64,000 nucleotides of DNA. It comes from Bartonella clarridgeiae ATCC 51734 (GTDB lineage Bacteria; Pseudomonadota; Alphaproteobacteria; Rhizobiales; Rhizobiaceae). The first letter of the stretch is position 1; the number at the start of each line of letters is the position of its first letter. A program made the translations under genes and the position numbers. Shown in pieces: positions 51,196-62,775 of this stretch. Under the pieces are notes generated by a model. It saw only the letters and a program-made list of their open reading frames with translations, was not told where the DNA came from and ran no database searches. The stretch lies in contig NZ_JADC01000010.1 in assembly GCF_000518185.1 (NCBI RefSeq), positions 1 to 64,000 of the forward strand, written 5' to 3'.

Positions 51196-51295
51196 TATTC
51201 ATTCCTCAACATTGCGGATTTCGAAAAATACACATTTACCCTAATATCATTTTTTAATCGTATTAACAGAGTGAATGCAAGAGAAAATTTTGAGA

Positions 51296-51529
51296 TTATT
51301 TAGGAACACTTGTTTGCAGAGCTAAAGCATGGAGAATGTTTCCTATATTTCCTTTAAGAGCATCATAGACCATTTTGTGCTGTTGAACACGGTTTTTTCC
51401 TCGAAAGCTTTCTGAAATAATTTCAGCTGCGTAATGTTCGCCATCTCCAGCAAGATCACGAATTGTTATTTTTGCATCGGGAAGGCTTTCACGAATAAGG
51501 GTTTCAATTTCATCTGCACTCATTGCCAT
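51296..51529 (-). CDS. BolA-family protein
   Basis: A 77-residue BolA/IbaG-like protein, a partner of monothiol glutaredoxins in iron-sulfur and iron homeostasis. Seen: the BolA signature region AEIISESFRGKNRVQQHKMVYDAL with the invariant His. Three ATGs are clustered (51535, 51529, 51523). The GGAG at about 51537-51540 is too close to the first but seven bases from the second, so I start at 51529. Lies between purL and grxD. Confidence 0.92.
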   Translation of the reverse strand: MAMSADEIETLIRESLPDAKITIRDLAGDGEHYAAEIISESFRGKNRVQQHKMVYDALKGNIGNILHALALQTSVPK

Positions 51530-51581
51530 GGACATTCTCCTTGATTTGTTAATTTTTTATGAGAATTAATATAAATGAATA

Positions 51582-53795
51582 TTATTTACTCTTGTCCATA
51601 AATTTTGGAAACCAGCTTTCATAAGCATGAGTAAGTTCAGTTATTGAAAGTGTTAATACATCTTTTATATCAAGCGCATCACCTTCGACTGTACCAAGCT
51701 CTATTAAAGAAATTGCGTTTTTTTGCGCAAGCATTTTAAGATTATCTATTATATTAGGTTTGACTGCTAAAAGATAACGTCCTTGGTCTTCGCCAAAAAG
51801 TTCAGCGTGATGTGGTGATTGATTGCTTAATTCTGCTTTGATTCCTTTATCTGCTTTAATGACCATTTCTGCAAGAGCAATGGCTAATCCTCCATCAGAA
51901 ATGTCATGGGCGGCATGAACAAAACCGCGATGGATAACATTGCGAACAAATTCGCCATGCTTTTTTTCAAGGTATAAATCCACATAAGGTGGAGCACCTG
52001 CGTCAATATTCAAAATGTCATGCATATAAATTGATTGCCCTAGATGTGATCCGCAAGAGCCAACTAAAACAATAATATCTTCGTTTTGCATACCACTGAT
52101 CGTAGCCATTTTTGACCAATCATCAAGGAGCCCCACACCAGCTATTGTAGGTGTAGGAAGAATTGCTTTTCCGTTAGTCTCATTATAAAAAGAGACATTT
52201 CCTGAAACGATTGGAAAGTCAAGTATTTTGCAAGCTTCACTTATGCCTTTGAGAGCTAAAACGAATTGCCCCATAATTTCAGGCTTTTCAGGATTGCCAA
52301 AATTGAGGTTATCTGTGGCAGCGAGTGGTGTTGCACCTGTAGTGCTTATATTGCGCCAGCATTCTGCAACGGCTTGCTTTCCTCCTTCATAGGGATCAGC
52401 TTCGCAATAACGAGGTATTACATCAGTAGAAAAAGCAAGAGCACGTTTATCATTACTGCTTACACGGATAACACCTGCGTCACCTCCTGGTCTAACAAGA
52501 CTATTCCCTTGGATCAGCGTATCATATTGCTCGTAAACCCAACGCCGTGAACTTTGATTAGCAGAATTCAAAAGTGTAAGAAGTGCATTGCCAAGATTAT
52601 CAACTTTTTTAACTTCTTTTACTTTTAGAATAGATTTTTTAAGGGGTTCTACCCAAGGACGATCGTAGACAGGTGCTTCATTGCCAAGTTCTTTTATTGG
52701 GAGATTTGCTACTTCTTTTCCTTTATGTAGTACACGGAAACGTAAATCATCAATAGTTTTTCCGATAACAGAGAAGTGAAGTCCCCACTTATGAAAAATT
52801 TCTGCTGCTTGTTTTTCTAGTTCTGGTTTAAGTACCATGAGCATACGTTCTTGGCTTTCAGAGAGCATCATTTCATAGGCTGTCATATTAGCTTCGCGAA
52901 CTGGTACTTTATCAAGATTAAGTTCTATTCCTAGATCTCCTTTTGCACCCATTTCAACTGAGGAAGATGTTAGTCCTGCAGCCCCCATATCTTGAATAGC
53001 AATAACGGCTCCTAATGCCATTAATTCTAAACAAGCTTCAAGAAGGCATTTTTCAGTAAAAGGATCACCGACTTGAACAGTTGGACGTTTTTCATCAATT
53101 GTATTATCAAATTGAGTAGAAGCCATTGTTGCTCCACCGACACCGTCACGTCCTGTTTTAGCACCAAGATAAACAACAGGAAGTCCTACACCTTGTGCCT
53201 TGGAATAAAAAATTGAATCTATCTTTGCGATACCAGCTGCAAAAGCGTTAACAAGGATATTGCCATTGTAGCGTTTATCGAAATTAACTTCTCCACCAAC
53301 AGTTGGTACGCCAACAGCATTACCATAACCACCAATTCCAGAAACAACACCAGAAACAAGATGACGTGTTCTAGGATGATCAGGAGAGCCAAACCGTAAC
53401 GCATTCATTATCGCAATAGGGCGGGCACCCATCGTAAAGATATCTCGTAGAATGCCACCAACACCTGTTGCAGCGCCTTGATAAGGTTCAATATAAGAGG
53501 GATGATTATGACTTTCCATCTTAAAAACTACGCATTGACCATTCCCAATGTCAATAACACCCGCATTTTCTCCAGGACCTTGAATAACACATTTTCCTTT
53601 TGTTGGTAAGGTTTTAAGCCATTTTTTGGATGATTTATAAGAACAATGCTCATTCCACATAGCAGAAAAAATTCCAAGCTCTGTAAATGTTGGCTCTCTA
53701 CCAATTAACTCAAGAATACGTTGATATTCATTGGTTTTTAAACCATGATTTGCAATTAATTCTGGTGTGATGGCAATATCATTGCGAAGGGTCAT
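51582..53795 (-). CDS. purL: Phosphoribosylformylglycinamidine synthase subunit II
   Basis: Synthetase subunit of FGAM synthase, step four of purine synthesis. The 737-residue length is the small type that needs PurQ and PurS. ATP and substrate motifs visible: [32 protein letters not shown] and [14 protein letters not shown]. Separated from purQ upstream by an unusual 397-base gap, but on the same strand and followed by bolA and grxD. ATG at 53795. Confidence 0.97.
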   Translation of the reverse strand: MTLRNDIAITPELIANHGLKTNEYQRILELIGREPTFTELGIFSAMWNEHCSYKSSKKWLKTLPTKGKCVIQGPGENAGVIDIGNGQCVVFKMESHNHPSYIEPYQGAATGVGGILRDIFTMGARPIAIMNALRFGSPDHPRTRHLVSGVVSGIGGYGNAVGVPTVGGEVNFDKRYNGNILVNAFAAGIAKIDSIFYSKAQGVGLPVVYLGAKTGRDGVGGATMASTQFDNTIDEKRPTVQVGDPFTEKCLLEACLELMALGAVIAIQDMGAAGLTSSSVEMGAKGDLGIELNLDKVPVREANMTAYEMMLSESQERMLMVLKPELEKQAAEIFHKWGLHFSVIGKTIDDLRFRVLHKGKEVANLPIKELGNEAPVYDRPWVEPLKKSILKVKEVKKVDNLGNALLTLLNSANQSSRRWVYEQYDTLIQGNSLVRPGGDAGVIRVSSNDKRALAFSTDVIPRYCEADPYEGGKQAVAECWRNISTTGATPLAATDNLNFGNPEKPEIMGQFVLALKGISEACKILDFPIVSGNVSFYNETNGKAILPTPTIAGVGLLDDWSKMATISGMQNEDIIVLVGSCGSHLGQSIYMHDILNIDAGAPPYVDLYLEKKHGEFVRNVIHRGFVHAAHDISDGGLAIALAEMVIKADKGIKAELSNQSPHHAELFGEDQGRYLLAVKPNIIDNLKMLAQKNAISLIELGTVEGDALDIKDVLTLSITELTHAYESWFPKFMDKSK

Positions 53796-54192
53796 TAGTT
53801 TTTCATTCCGTTAAGTTAATCAAATTAGCATCTATTATTTTTAACTCAGTAATTTGGATTATTAGATTTTTCGTTTGTTGATAATAATCCTATTAAGAAT
53901 TATAAGGTAATATTTTAATAAATTGCTTTTTGAGTGAATTAATAAAAATACAATTTTTTATTAAAATTTTATGAGATATTATTAAAGTGAAATATTAAAT
54001 TAAGTAGAAATAAAATTCCGGAACTAAAGTGATTTTTCATTTTCAGATCAACAACAATGTGTATTTAGAATAATATGTTTTAATGGTGGACAAAAAAAAT
54101 ATAATTAACAAGCTTTATTTTATATAATTCTTGTTTGGTACAGGCAGTGAATGTAAGAATAGCTAAGGAGTCTATGAAATATTTTTTTATGA
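53796..54192. other. 397-base gap between purQ and purL
   Basis: AT-rich DNA with no convincing gene. A 30-codon ATG frame on the plus strand (about 54174-54266) has AAGGAG upstream, but it runs antisense into purQ and I do not accept it. purL therefore probably has its own promoter here. Confidence 0.5.
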
Positions 54193-54864
54193 TCATGAAT
54201 TTGCTAATTCTAAAACACTTTGAAAAAGTAAACGGCCATCAGTACCGCCATGCGCTGTTTCAATAAGATTTTCAGGATGAGGCATCATACCAAGCACGTT
54301 ACCAGTTTTATTGATAATGCCCGCTATATCATTTATTGAACCATTAGGGTTCTCACCTTTTACATAGCGGAAAACAATCTGCTTGTTATCTTCCATTTGT
54401 TTCAATGTGTCATTATCAACAAAGTAATTACCATCATGATGAGCAACAGGGCAGCGGATGATTTGTCCTTTTTTATAAAGTCGGGAAAACTTTGTTTCAG
54501 CATTGGTTACTTCAAGTTTTACTTCACGACAAACAAATTTCAATGAAGTATTACGCATTAGAACACCTGGCAATAATCCTGCTTCTAGCAAAATTTGAAA
54601 ACCATTACATACCCCTATGATTGTTATACCCTTTTGTGCTTTTTCGCAAACAGCTTGCAAAACTGGTGTCCGTGCACCAATAGCACCGCATCTTAAATAA
54701 TCACCATAGGAAAAACCACCAGGAATAACAATCATGTCCACATCCGGAATTGTTGTTTCTGTTTGCCAAATTTTAAATGGCTCAACACCTGTTATGTGGT
54801 ACAAAGCCGCAATCATGTCCTGATCGCGATTTAACCCAGGTAATTGAATAATAGCAGTTTTCAT
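54193..54864 (-). CDS. purQ: Phosphoribosylformylglycinamidine synthase subunit I (glutaminase)
   Basis: Class I glutamine amidotransferase that supplies ammonia to PurL. The 223-residue protein has the nucleophile Cys86 in GVCNGFQ and the catalytic His/Glu in MMPHPE near the C-terminus. Starts at ATG 54864, 11 bases after purS, so purS and purQ are co-transcribed. Confidence 0.97.
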   Translation of the reverse strand: MKTAIIQLPGLNRDQDMIAALYHITGVEPFKIWQTETTIPDVDMIVIPGGFSYGDYLRCGAIGARTPVLQAVCEKAQKGITIIGVCNGFQILLEAGLLPGVLMRNTSLKFVCREVKLEVTNAETKFSRLYKKGQIIRCPVAHHDGNYFVDNDTLKQMEDNKQIVFRYVKGENPNGSINDIAGIINKTGNVLGMMPHPENLIETAHGGTDGRLLFQSVLELANS

Positions 54865-54875
54865 GGTTGGTTTAC

Positions 54876-55115
54876 TTAAAGAAGTTCTATTGTGTAATTT
54901 TCAATAACAGTATTTGCAAGCAATTGCTCACACATTTTTTCAAGCATTTGTTTTGCAGATTCAATAGGCATATCATCAAGGATAATGTCAAAGACTTTTC
55001 CTTGGCGAATAGATTTAATATTTGTAAAGGCTAAACTATTTAAAGCATTAGCTATTGCTTCTCCTTGCGGATCAAGGACGCTGCTTTTTAAAGTAACTGT
55101 CACACGTGCCTTCAT
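54876..55115 (-). CDS. purS: Phosphoribosylformylglycinamidine synthase subunit PurS
   Basis: Small bridging subunit of the PurLQS complex. The 79-residue product starts [24 protein letters not shown] at 55133 is in frame, but the ATG at 55115 has AGGAAAG just upstream and fits the family start. Gene order purC-purS-purQ matches other alphaproteobacteria. Confidence 0.95.
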   Translation of the reverse strand: MKARVTVTLKSSVLDPQGEAIANALNSLAFTNIKSIRQGKVFDIILDDMPIESAKQMLEKMCEQLLANTVIENYTIELL

Positions 55116-55197
55116 TTTCTTTCCTATTGTCAAAATAACTTTGTTTTGAAGATTAATATTTTATATAAAGTAAGATGAGATTGAACTGTTTTGCTTT

Positions 55198-55965
55198 TTA
55201 TTTGACTAAGACTGGACCACTGGGACGTGGAGGTTCGTTTTCGTTCATAATACCAAGGCGTCTTGCAACATCTTGATAGGCATCAATAAGTCCACCCATA
55301 TCACGACGAAAACGATCTTTATCCAGTTTCTCTTGTGTTTGCATATCCCATAAACGAGAAGAATCAGGTGAAATTTCATCAGCGAGAACAACACGCATCA
55401 TTTCACCTATCCATAAACGACCAAATTCCATTTTAAAATCAACTAATTGGATACCAACGCCTGTAAAAAGTCCAGAGAGAAAATCATTAATACGAAATGA
55501 AAGTTGCATAATATCTTCTACTTCTTGTGGGGTAGCCCACCCAAAGGCAACGATATGCTCTTCTGTTACCATTGGATCATCAAGAGCATCATTTTTATAA
55601 TAAAACTCAATGATAGATTGTGGAAGAGCTGTTCCTTCCTCTAATCCTAAACGCTTAGAGAGGGAACCTGCAACGATGTTACGCACAACAATTTCTAGTG
55701 GAATAATTTCAACTGCTTTGATAAGTTGTTCGCGCATATTAATGCGTTTAATAAAATGTGTTGGGATGCCTAAACGACCAAGCTGAGTAAAAATATATTC
55801 TGAAATACGGTTGTTTAAGACTCCTTTTCCATCGATGATTTCATGTTTTTTTGCATTAAATGCAGTTGCATCATCTTTAAAAAATTGAATATAAGTCCCT
55901 GGTTCAGGCCCTTCATATAGAATTTTGGCCTTTCCTTCGTAAATGCGGTGGCGACGGTTCATCAT
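55198..55965 (-). CDS. purC: SAICAR synthetase
   Basis: Joins aspartate to CAIR in purine synthesis. The 255-residue protein has the family motifs [36 protein letters not shown] and [10 protein letters not shown]. Two adjacent ATGs at 55965 and 55962. Leads the purC-purS-purQ set; an 82-base gap separates it from purS. Confidence 0.97.
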   Translation of the reverse strand: MMNRRHRIYEGKAKILYEGPEPGTYIQFFKDDATAFNAKKHEIIDGKGVLNNRISEYIFTQLGRLGIPTHFIKRINMREQLIKAVEIIPLEIVVRNIVAGSLSKRLGLEEGTALPQSIIEFYYKNDALDDPMVTEEHIVAFGWATPQEVEDIMQLSFRINDFLSGLFTGVGIQLVDFKMEFGRLWIGEMMRVVLADEISPDSSRLWDMQTQEKLDKDRFRRDMGGLIDAYQDVARRLGIMNENEPPRPSGPVLVK

Positions 55966-56150
55966 ATTTCTCTATTCGTTTAGAGGTATCAAATATTACT
56001 GTTAAGAAAAACATTATCCTAATTGGTAAGAATTCTCAATGATTGCTATAATATTTACTACAGTTTTTATTGTTTGAAGTATGTAAAAGAAAGATTATAA
56101 TATTTTATAGTAACATAAAGTTATAATTTTCCTGAGATTATTATATTAAC

Positions 56151-56699
56151 TCAGAGCTTTGCAAGGAAGTGAGAAAGAATTATGAGTCCTTCTGGCCAAG
56201 GCCCATGCCCCGATTCTACATTAATATGACCAGACTGTCCAGCATCAACGAAGAGTGCACCCCAGTCATGAGCAAGTTTTTCTGCTACTGAAAATTGGCA
56301 AAATTCATCGTTACGGCTAGCTACAACCACTGAAGGGAAAGGTAAGCTTTTACGATGATATGGACCGAATGTCATCAAGCGTTTAGGACGTATTTTTTCA
56401 TTCTCTATATCCGGTGGAGCAACAAAGAAAGCACCACAAATTTTCTTTGCATGATGTGTAGTTGCATGAATAGTTGTTGGAATTCCTAACGAATGAGCTA
56501 TAATAACAACAGGTTTATTAGCCTTTATAATAGCAGTTTCAACAGTATTAACCCACTCTTTACAAACAGGTTTTGACCATTGAGTTTGTTGTACGCGTTG
56601 GGCGGTAGATAATTTTTGTTCCCATCGTGTTTGCCAATGATCAGGACCAGATCCTTTATAGCCAGGGATAATCAGAATATCGAGTTGATTTGCTTTCAT
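56151..56699 (-). CDS. Serine hydrolase of the RBBP9/YdeN type
   Basis: A 182-residue alpha/beta hydrolase. Seen: IIPGYKGSGPDHWQTRWE near the start, nucleophile elbow IIAHSLG (Ser), acidic residue in SRNDEFC and a C-terminal His in SGHINVESGHGPWP. The short length and PG...GP..HW motif fit the RBBP9/YdeN family. Substrate unknown. It follows purB by 9 bases and is probably the last gene of an rpe-purB-hydrolase operon. Confidence 0.88.
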   Translation of the reverse strand: MKANQLDILIIPGYKGSGPDHWQTRWEQKLSTAQRVQQTQWSKPVCKEWVNTVETAIIKANKPVVIIAHSLGIPTTIHATTHHAKKICGAFFVAPPDIENEKIRPKRLMTFGPYHRKSLPFPSVVVASRNDEFCQFSVAEKLAHDWGALFVDAGQSGHINVESGHGPWPEGLIILSHFLAKL

Positions 56700-56708
56700 G
56701 AATTTTTT

Positions 56709-58010
56709 CTATCCAAAGACCCGTTTAAAAATTGTATCAACATGTTTGGTGTGATAAGAAAGATCAAATTTTTCATGAAGTTCTGCTTTACTTAAAACTT
56801 TTGAAACATCTTGATCATTTAGCAATTCTTCTAAAAAATCTTTCCCTTGTTCCCAAACTTTCATTGCGTTGCGTTGTACAATTCGATACGCATCTTCACG
56901 GCTAGTGCCAGCTTGTGTAAGTGCTAAAAGTACACGCTGTGAATGAACAAGGCCACAAAATTTGTTAAGATTTTTTTTCATATTTTCTGGATAAACAATT
57001 AAATTTTCAATTACAAATGTTAGACGAGTAAGAGCAAAATCGAGTGTAATGGTTGCATCAGGACCAATATAACGTTCAACAGATGAATGAGAAATATCAC
57101 GTTCATGCCAAAGTGCTACATTTTCCATCGCAGGTACTACAAATGCGCGTACCATACGGGCCAATCCAGTTAAATTTTCTGTTAAAACCGGATTGCGTTT
57201 GTGAGGCATTGCCGATGAGCCTTTTTGCCCAGAAGAAAAATATTCTTCTACTTCAAGAACTTCTGTTCGTTGCAAATGGCGTATTTCTATAGCTAATCTT
57301 TCAATGGATGAAGCAATAATACCAAGTGTTGTAAAGAACATAGCATGGCGATCACGTGGTATAACCTGAGTAGAAATAGTTTCAATATGCATACCTAATG
57401 CTTTTGCTACATGTTTTTCAACACGTGGATCAATATTAGCGAAAGTTCCAACAGCTCCAGAGATAGCACAGGTAGAAATTTCTTCTCGTGCAGTAAGCAA
57501 ACGTTTACGACAACGAGCAAATTCAGCGTATGCGAAAGCAAATTTAACTCCAAATGTCGTAGGTTCAGCATGAATACCATGACTGCGCCCAATAGTAATC
57601 GTTTCTTTATGTTCAAAAGCACGGTTTTTCAGTGCTTCAAGAAGGCAATCTATATCTTGTAGAAGAATATCAGTAGCGCGCATCAATTGAACATTGAGTG
57701 TTGTATCTAATATATCTGACGATGTCATACCCTGATGAATAAAACGAGATTCTGGTCCAATAAATTCAGCCAAATGAGTTAGGAATGCTATAACATCATG
57801 CTTAGTGATTGACTCAATTTCATTAATACGATTCACATCAAATTTGGCAATTGCACCTTTTTCCCAGATAGTTTTAGCTGCTTCTTTAGGAATAATACCA
57901 AGCTGAGCCATTGCATCACAAGCATGTGCTTCAATTTCAAACCAAATACGATATTTTGTTTCTGGTGACCATATTGCTACCATTTCAGGACGAGAATAAC
58001 GTGTGATCAT
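56709..58010 (-). CDS. purB: Adenylosuccinate lyase
   Basis: Acts twice in purine synthesis: splits SAICAR to AICAR and adenylosuccinate to AMP. The 433-residue protein carries the fumarase-superfamily signature SSAMPHKRNPVLTENLTGLARM and the catalytic His region SHGIHAEPT. Starts at ATG 58010, 9 bases after rpe. Confidence 0.97.
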   Translation of the reverse strand: MITRYSRPEMVAIWSPETKYRIWFEIEAHACDAMAQLGIIPKEAAKTIWEKGAIAKFDVNRINEIESITKHDVIAFLTHLAEFIGPESRFIHQGMTSSDILDTTLNVQLMRATDILLQDIDCLLEALKNRAFEHKETITIGRSHGIHAEPTTFGVKFAFAYAEFARCRKRLLTAREEISTCAISGAVGTFANIDPRVEKHVAKALGMHIETISTQVIPRDRHAMFFTTLGIIASSIERLAIEIRHLQRTEVLEVEEYFSSGQKGSSAMPHKRNPVLTENLTGLARMVRAFVVPAMENVALWHERDISHSSVERYIGPDATITLDFALTRLTFVIENLIVYPENMKKNLNKFCGLVHSQRVLLALTQAGTSREDAYRIVQRNAMKVWEQGKDFLEELLNDQDVSKVLSKAELHEKFDLSYHTKHVDTIFKRVFG

Positions 58011-58019
58011 GATTTTTCC

Positions 58020-58694
58020 TTATTGTGAGAGGATTGCAGCTTGGCGTAATGCATTAATACGTGTTTTGTAAAGATTTTTGTTACCATTTTTATAAATTGC
58101 AGAGCCTGCTACAAATACATTTGCACCTGCTTTTGCAGTTTTTCCAATTGTATCAACGGTAATGCCACCATCAACTTCAAGATCAATAGGACGATTGGCA
58201 ATCATATTTTTTACTCGTTTGATTTTATCTTCCATTTCCAGAATAAAACTTTGTCCACCAAACCCAGGGTTAACTGTCATGATAAGGATGAGATCTAATT
58301 GATCGAGTAAATATTCGAGTATATGTTCTGATGTGCTTGGATTCACTGCAATTCCGGCTTTTTTCCCCATTGCTTTGATTATTTGCAACGAACGATGAAG
58401 ATGAGTACTTGATTCTGCATGAATGGTTATAATATCTGAACCAACTTTTGCAAAAGCTTCAATATAAGGATCTACGGGCGCTATCATAAGGTGAACGTCA
58501 AATACTGCTTTTGTTAGTGGACGTAGAGCTTTAACAACATCTGGTCCAAAGGTGATATTAGGGACAAAATGACCATCCATAATATCAAGATGAATCCAAT
58601 CAGCACCAGCATCAATGACATCTGATAATTCTTGACCAAGTTTAGAAAAATCAGAAGCTAAGAGTGAAGGTGCAATAAGATGAGAACGGGACAT
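58020..58694 (-). CDS. rpe: Ribulose-phosphate 3-epimerase
   Basis: Pentose phosphate pathway enzyme interconverting ribulose-5-phosphate and xylulose-5-phosphate. The 224-residue TIM barrel shows APSLLASDFSKLGQEL, HLDIMDGHFVPNITFGP (metal and catalytic residues) and MTVNPGFGGQ. GGAG lies six bases before the ATG at 58694. Leads rpe-purB-hydrolase. Confidence 0.97.
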   Translation of the reverse strand: MSRSHLIAPSLLASDFSKLGQELSDVIDAGADWIHLDIMDGHFVPNITFGPDVVKALRPLTKAVFDVHLMIAPVDPYIEAFAKVGSDIITIHAESSTHLHRSLQIIKAMGKKAGIAVNPSTSEHILEYLLDQLDLILIMTVNPGFGGQSFILEMEDKIKRVKNMIANRPIDLEVDGGITVDTIGKTAKAGANVFVAGSAIYKNGNKNLYKTRINALRQAAILSQ

Positions 58695-58850
58695 TAAGAT
58701 CTCCTTAGTTGATCTTTTTTAGCATGTAATTTTATATGATAAATATACATTTTCATTGTTCGTATATGATATTAAGAGAGTAATAGTGTATAATAAAAGA
58801 AAATATTGAAATATATTTTGAAATTTTAAACGCTGTATAAGTCAAAAATT

Positions 58851-59390
58851 ATGTCTAAGCATAAAACACATTTAATATCTAAACCTCAATCAATAGCTCC
58901 TGTTTCATCTCAAGAGTATCGGGATACTATGAGTCATTTCGCAGGAGCTGTGCATATTGTAACAACCGATGGTATTAAGGGAAGACGTGGAGTGACAATT
59001 TCAGCTTGTTGTTCCTTATCAGATGATCCTCCAACACTTCTTGTCTGTTTAATGCGTTATAACTCTGAAAATAAGATATTTATGGAAAACGGAAATTTTT
59101 GTGTCAATAGTTTAACAGGAAAACATCGTTTATTAGCCGATGTCTTTTCTGGGCGCTGTGGTTTTACACAAATGGAACGCTTTGCTACAGCCCAATGGAG
59201 TGTTTTGCAAACCGGAGCTCCCAGTTTATCAGGCGCTTTGGCCTCACTTGACTGTAATTTGATTTGCTGGCAAGAATATGCAACGCACTATATTTTGATT
59301 GGTGAAGTTGTTGCAATAAATCGGAATCAAGAAAAAGATGCTTTATTGTATTTTAATCGTGATTATCATACCTTAGCTTTATCCTTGTAA
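58851..59390 (+). CDS. Flavin reductase family protein
   Basis: FMN-binding split-barrel protein of 179 residues, similar to NAD(P)H:flavin oxidoreductases (HpaC, RutF, DIM6). Seen: SHFAGAVHIVTTDG, GVTISACCSLSDDPPTLLVC (flavin-binding) and a C-terminal HYILIGEVVAIN. Such proteins supply reduced flavin to a two-component monooxygenase; no oxygenase partner is adjacent (the FAD monooxygenase at 38147 is a single-component type). Divergent from rpe. Confidence 0.87.
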   Translation: MSKHKTHLISKPQSIAPVSSQEYRDTMSHFAGAVHIVTTDGIKGRRGVTISACCSLSDDPPTLLVCLMRYNSENKIFMENGNFCVNSLTGKHRLLADVFSGRCGFTQMERFATAQWSVLQTGAPSLSGALASLDCNLICWQEYATHYILIGEVVAINRNQEKDALLYFNRDYHTLALSL

Positions 59391-59588
59391 GCATATTTTT
59401 TCAAATATTGAAAATTTTCATTAGTACATTTAGCATTTCAATTTAATGATTGACTTAATTTCCAGGGTAAAAAATCTTTTCTAACATTTAACGCTAAAGG
59501 ATCAATCAAAAAAAGCATGATTATACTTATGTATTTAAAATATATTAATCACTGAAATATAAAAAAATATATATTTAAGATTCTTATT

Positions 59589-59606
59589 TTGATTAATATT
59601 AATCAA
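59589..59606. repeat. 18-base perfect palindrome
   Basis: TTGATTAATATTAATCAA reads the same on both strands. It lies in the spacer between two convergent genes, 46 bases after the stop of the FliO-like gene. AT-only symmetry can arise by chance in such DNA; function unknown. Confidence 0.6.
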
Positions 59607-59651
59607 TATATAAACTTAGCATACAATATTTGGAATTTTTAAAGAGTCGTC

Positions 59652-59981
59652 TTATGCAATATGTTTGCTTATAAAATCCGATTCTACGCTGGTGATATTC
59701 GATTCTACAACAATGCCTGTTGATCCACCAATAAGAAGAACTAAATGTTCTGTATTGTCTCGACGTATTAAAACGAAACGGTGTGTACGATCAATAGAGA
59801 TTGCATCGCATATAGCTAATCGTGGCTGATGCTTACTGTTAGTTCTAAATTGTATTTTATTTAAGTTAGTTAAAAACTTAATAACTACAGCGATTGCTAC
59901 AATTATAATTATGAGATACAAAAAATTGATCATCATTTGTGCCATTGGCACGCCTATATAGCCTGATAACCAACCTTTCAT
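59652..59981 (-). CDS. FliO-like membrane protein
   Basis: A 109-residue protein with one N-terminal transmembrane helix (INFLYLIIIIVAIAVVIKFL) and a small cytoplasmic domain (RLAICDAISIDRTHRFVLIRRDNTEHLVLLIGG) resembling the alphaproteobacterial FliO domain. A strong AGGAGGG lies seven bases upstream of the ATG. There are no flagellar genes in the window, so it may be an orphan paralogue retained for another role. It sits next to, and divergent from, cckA. Confidence 0.8.
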   Translation of the reverse strand: MKGWLSGYIGVPMAQMMINFLYLIIIIVAIAVVIKFLTNLNKIQFRTNSKHQPRLAICDAISIDRTHRFVLIRRDNTEHLVLLIGGSTGIVVESNITSVESDFISKHIA

Positions 59982-60210
59982 ATATATCCCTCCTAAATAT
60001 TAATAATAGACTTATTATTTTTCATTTATAATATTATACAAAAACTTAGACTTTAAAAGTTACATTATAAAACATAATATTTGTATATCAATAATTTATA
60101 GAGATAAATATAATATATTTATAATTACAAGCAGATTATAGCATAAATGTAAATTATAGAAACAACAAAGGCAATTTATGACATAAAAATAGTCATAATT
60201 GAGGTAGAAA

Positions 60211-62775
60211 ATGGATAAAAGTTTTGAGAATATTAATAAATTATTGTCTACTTCTATACGCTGGGAAATTATAATTGGCAGTACTATTTTAACAATAGTT
60301 TTTTTATTTATTATTGGATTGATAGGCATTTCTTATCCACAAGGCTATTTTTATAAAGCTGCTTTGATATTTCTTTTGATTTTAGCTATTATAGGTATTA
60401 TAGCGCTTTTTTCTTTAGGAACAGGTATTTTCGGATATAGCGCTAGCGCTATGCAATTGCATAAAGATTTAAATTTTAAGATCTTTAATGAGATGGATGA
60501 TGTAATTATAGTCTCTGATTTATCTGGCTTTGTTTATTATTCAAATCAAAATTATCAAAAAATTTTCACTTATAGGCCTGAATCTTCTTGTTATGTAGTT
60601 ATTGCTGATCTTCCAAATGCTGGCGCACTTTCATATCGTTTAAAAGCCGCAGCATTAGGTGGTTTCCCGGCTCAAGAAGTATTAAAAATTGATCAATCAA
60701 TTTTTATCCATTCAAAAAAGAAAGGCTCTGTTTGGTACAATATTTCTATTCATCCTATTATGGTTAAGAGGGGAAAAAAGCTTTTATTTTGGCGTATCAC
60801 AGATGTTTCTCACTTCCAGCAATACCAGTGTAATGAAACTTTTTTCTTGAATTCACAGGAAGCTATCAATCATTTAGATCAAGCTCCTATTGGATTTTTG
60901 TCTGTGAATGCACAAGGAATAATTATTTATTTGAATACTGTTTTTGCTAAATGGTTTTTAATCGATTTAGCGAATTTTACTGTTGGTCAATATAATTTTG
61001 ATCAATTATTTCATTCCGTTGGAAATAATAGTACATGGAGTGATATTTGTTGGAACAATAATAAACATCAAAATTCAAATTGCACGATACCCTATACATT
61101 CTCTTTATATTCGATTTCAGAAACTGGCAATAAAAAAATATTTAATTGTTTTATGTATGCTTCTTCTCTTGTAAAGGATGAGGCTATTTATCGCATTATT
61201 ATGGTGCCACAAAAAATAGAAAAGAGTGAAAATTGTAACCAATCAAAATTGCCAAGCATATTAACCGAATATTTTAATGCAAGTCCTTTTGCAATAGCAG
61301 TAGTCACTAAAAAAGGACAATTTGTGTACGTAAATAATGCTTTTTTGTTGCTCACGGGGAAATCTAGTAAAGCTGTTAGTCTTTATGATATTATATCTCA
61401 TTGTGATCATGTACAGTTAGAGTTCTTACTTCAACAGATTATAACGAATAAAAATTATTCAGCTCCAATAGAAACAGTATTAGAAGGTGATAAAAAACGC
61501 TATTTGCGTCTTTATACTATGCCTGTAACATTATACCATGATAATGCATTGCAAGATTTGGTGATTGTATCTGGAATAGAAATAACAAAACAAAAAATGC
61601 TTGAAGATAAAATAATACAAAGCCAAAAAATGCAAGCTGTTGGGCAGTTAGCTGGTGGTATTGCTCATGATTTTAATAATGTTTTAACAGCAATTTTAAT
61701 GTCATGTGATTTTCTTTTAAACACACATCGCAGTTCTGATCCAGCACATGCTGATCTTATCAATATCAAAAACAATGCTAATCGTGCTGCTGCACTTGTA
61801 CAACAATTATTAGCTTTTTCCAGAAAGCAAACACTTCGACCTGAAAAAGTTGATTTTACAGAGTTTTTATCAGATATACGCAATCTTATTTTACCTCTTT
61901 TAGGGAATAATATTCAGTTAAAAATCATTCATGGAAGAGATTTGTGGGATGTTAAAGTTGACCAAACATCTTTTCAACGTGTTATTATGAATTTGGTTAT
62001 CAATGCACGTGATGCCATGCTTGATGGAGGAATAGTAACAATTACAACAAATAATATTACAAAACAGCAAAGTGCAGAATTTAATTATGCTGGTTTTGTT
62101 GTTGGTGAATATGTACAGTTAACCATTTCAGATACAGGTACTGGTATATCTGCTGTTATACAAGAAAAAATGTTTGAACCATTTTTTACGACAAAAGAAG
62201 TTGGTAAAGGTACAGGTCTTGGCTTATCAATGGTTTATGGTATTGTCAAACAGACAGGGGGGTATATTTACTGTGATAGTCAAGAAGGAGAAGGAACAAC
62301 ATTTCATATTTTTCTACCACGTTATATTTCTGATACGAGGAGTGAGATTTCTCAACAGATTGAAAAAGTAAAAGTAGAAGAACAGGAAAAGAATACAGAT
62401 CTGACAGGTTCTGCTACTGTTTTATTAGTTGAAGATGAAGATTCTGTAAGAATGAGTGGTGTGAGAGCTCTTCAAATGAGAGGATATACGGTTTTAGAGG
62501 CTGCAAGCGGATTGGAGGCACTTGCTATACTTGAAGAAAATAGAGGTGTTGTTGATATTATTGTTTCTGATGTAGTTATGCCAGAAATGGATGGACCTAC
62601 TTTACTTATAGAAGCGCGCAAAAATTATCCTGATATAAAAATCATTTTTGTTTCTGGATATACAAAAGATGCTTTTACTAAAAATCTTCCAAAAGATGCT
62701 GTTTTTGGGTTTTTATCTAAACCATTCACACTTAAACAGTTAGCATTAGCAGTTAAAGAAACGCTGGCACAATAA
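60211..62775 (+). CDS. cckA: Hybrid histidine kinase CckA
   Basis: Membrane kinase at the head of the CckA-ChpT-CtrA cell-cycle phosphorelay of alphaproteobacteria. The 854-residue protein has two N-terminal transmembrane spans (to about residue 75), three PAS-like regions (about 90-470), HisKA with phospho-His486 (GGIAHDFNN), and a HATPase domain ([25 protein letters not shown]). A C-terminal receiver domain has phospho-acceptor Asp787 ([10 protein letters not shown]). The domain order matches CckA. Starts at ATG 60211. Divergent from the FliO-like gene and convergent with purN. Confidence 0.95.
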   Translation: MDKSFENINKLLSTSIRWEIIIGSTILTIVFLFIIGLIGISYPQGYFYKAALIFLLILAIIGIIALFSLGTGIFGYSASAMQLHKDLNFKIFNEMDDVIIVSDLSGFVYYSNQNYQKIFTYRPESSCYVVIADLPNAGALSYRLKAAALGGFPAQEVLKIDQSIFIHSKKKGSVWYNISIHPIMVKRGKKLLFWRITDVSHFQQYQCNETFFLNSQEAINHLDQAPIGFLSVNAQGIIIYLNTVFAKWFLIDLANFTVGQYNFDQLFHSVGNNSTWSDICWNNNKHQNSNCTIPYTFSLYSISETGNKKIFNCFMYASSLVKDEAIYRIIMVPQKIEKSENCNQSKLPSILTEYFNASPFAIAVVTKKGQFVYVNNAFLLLTGKSSKAVSLYDIISHCDHVQLEFLLQQIITNKNYSAPIETVLEGDKKRYLRLYTMPVTLYHDNALQDLVIVSGIEITKQKMLEDKIIQSQKMQAVGQLAGGIAHDFNNVLTAILMSCDFLLNTHRSSDPAHADLINIKNNANRAAALVQQLLAFSRKQTLRPEKVDFTEFLSDIRNLILPLLGNNIQLKIIHGRDLWDVKVDQTSFQRVIMNLVINARDAMLDGGIVTITTNNITKQQSAEFNYAGFVVGEYVQLTISDTGTGISAVIQEKMFEPFFTTKEVGKGTGLGLSMVYGIVKQTGGYIYCDSQEGEGTTFHIFLPRYISDTRSEISQQIEKVKVEEQEKNTDLTGSATVLLVEDEDSVRMSGVRALQMRGYTVLEAASGLEALAILEENRGVVDIIVSDVVMPEMDGPTLLIEARKNYPDIKIIFVSGYTKDAFTKNLPKDAVFGFLSKPFTLKQLALAVKETLAQ

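Noticed and set aside
54174-54266. 30-codon ATG frame with AAGGAG on the plus strand
   Set aside because: The ribosome-binding site is too close to the ATG, and the frame runs antisense into purQ.
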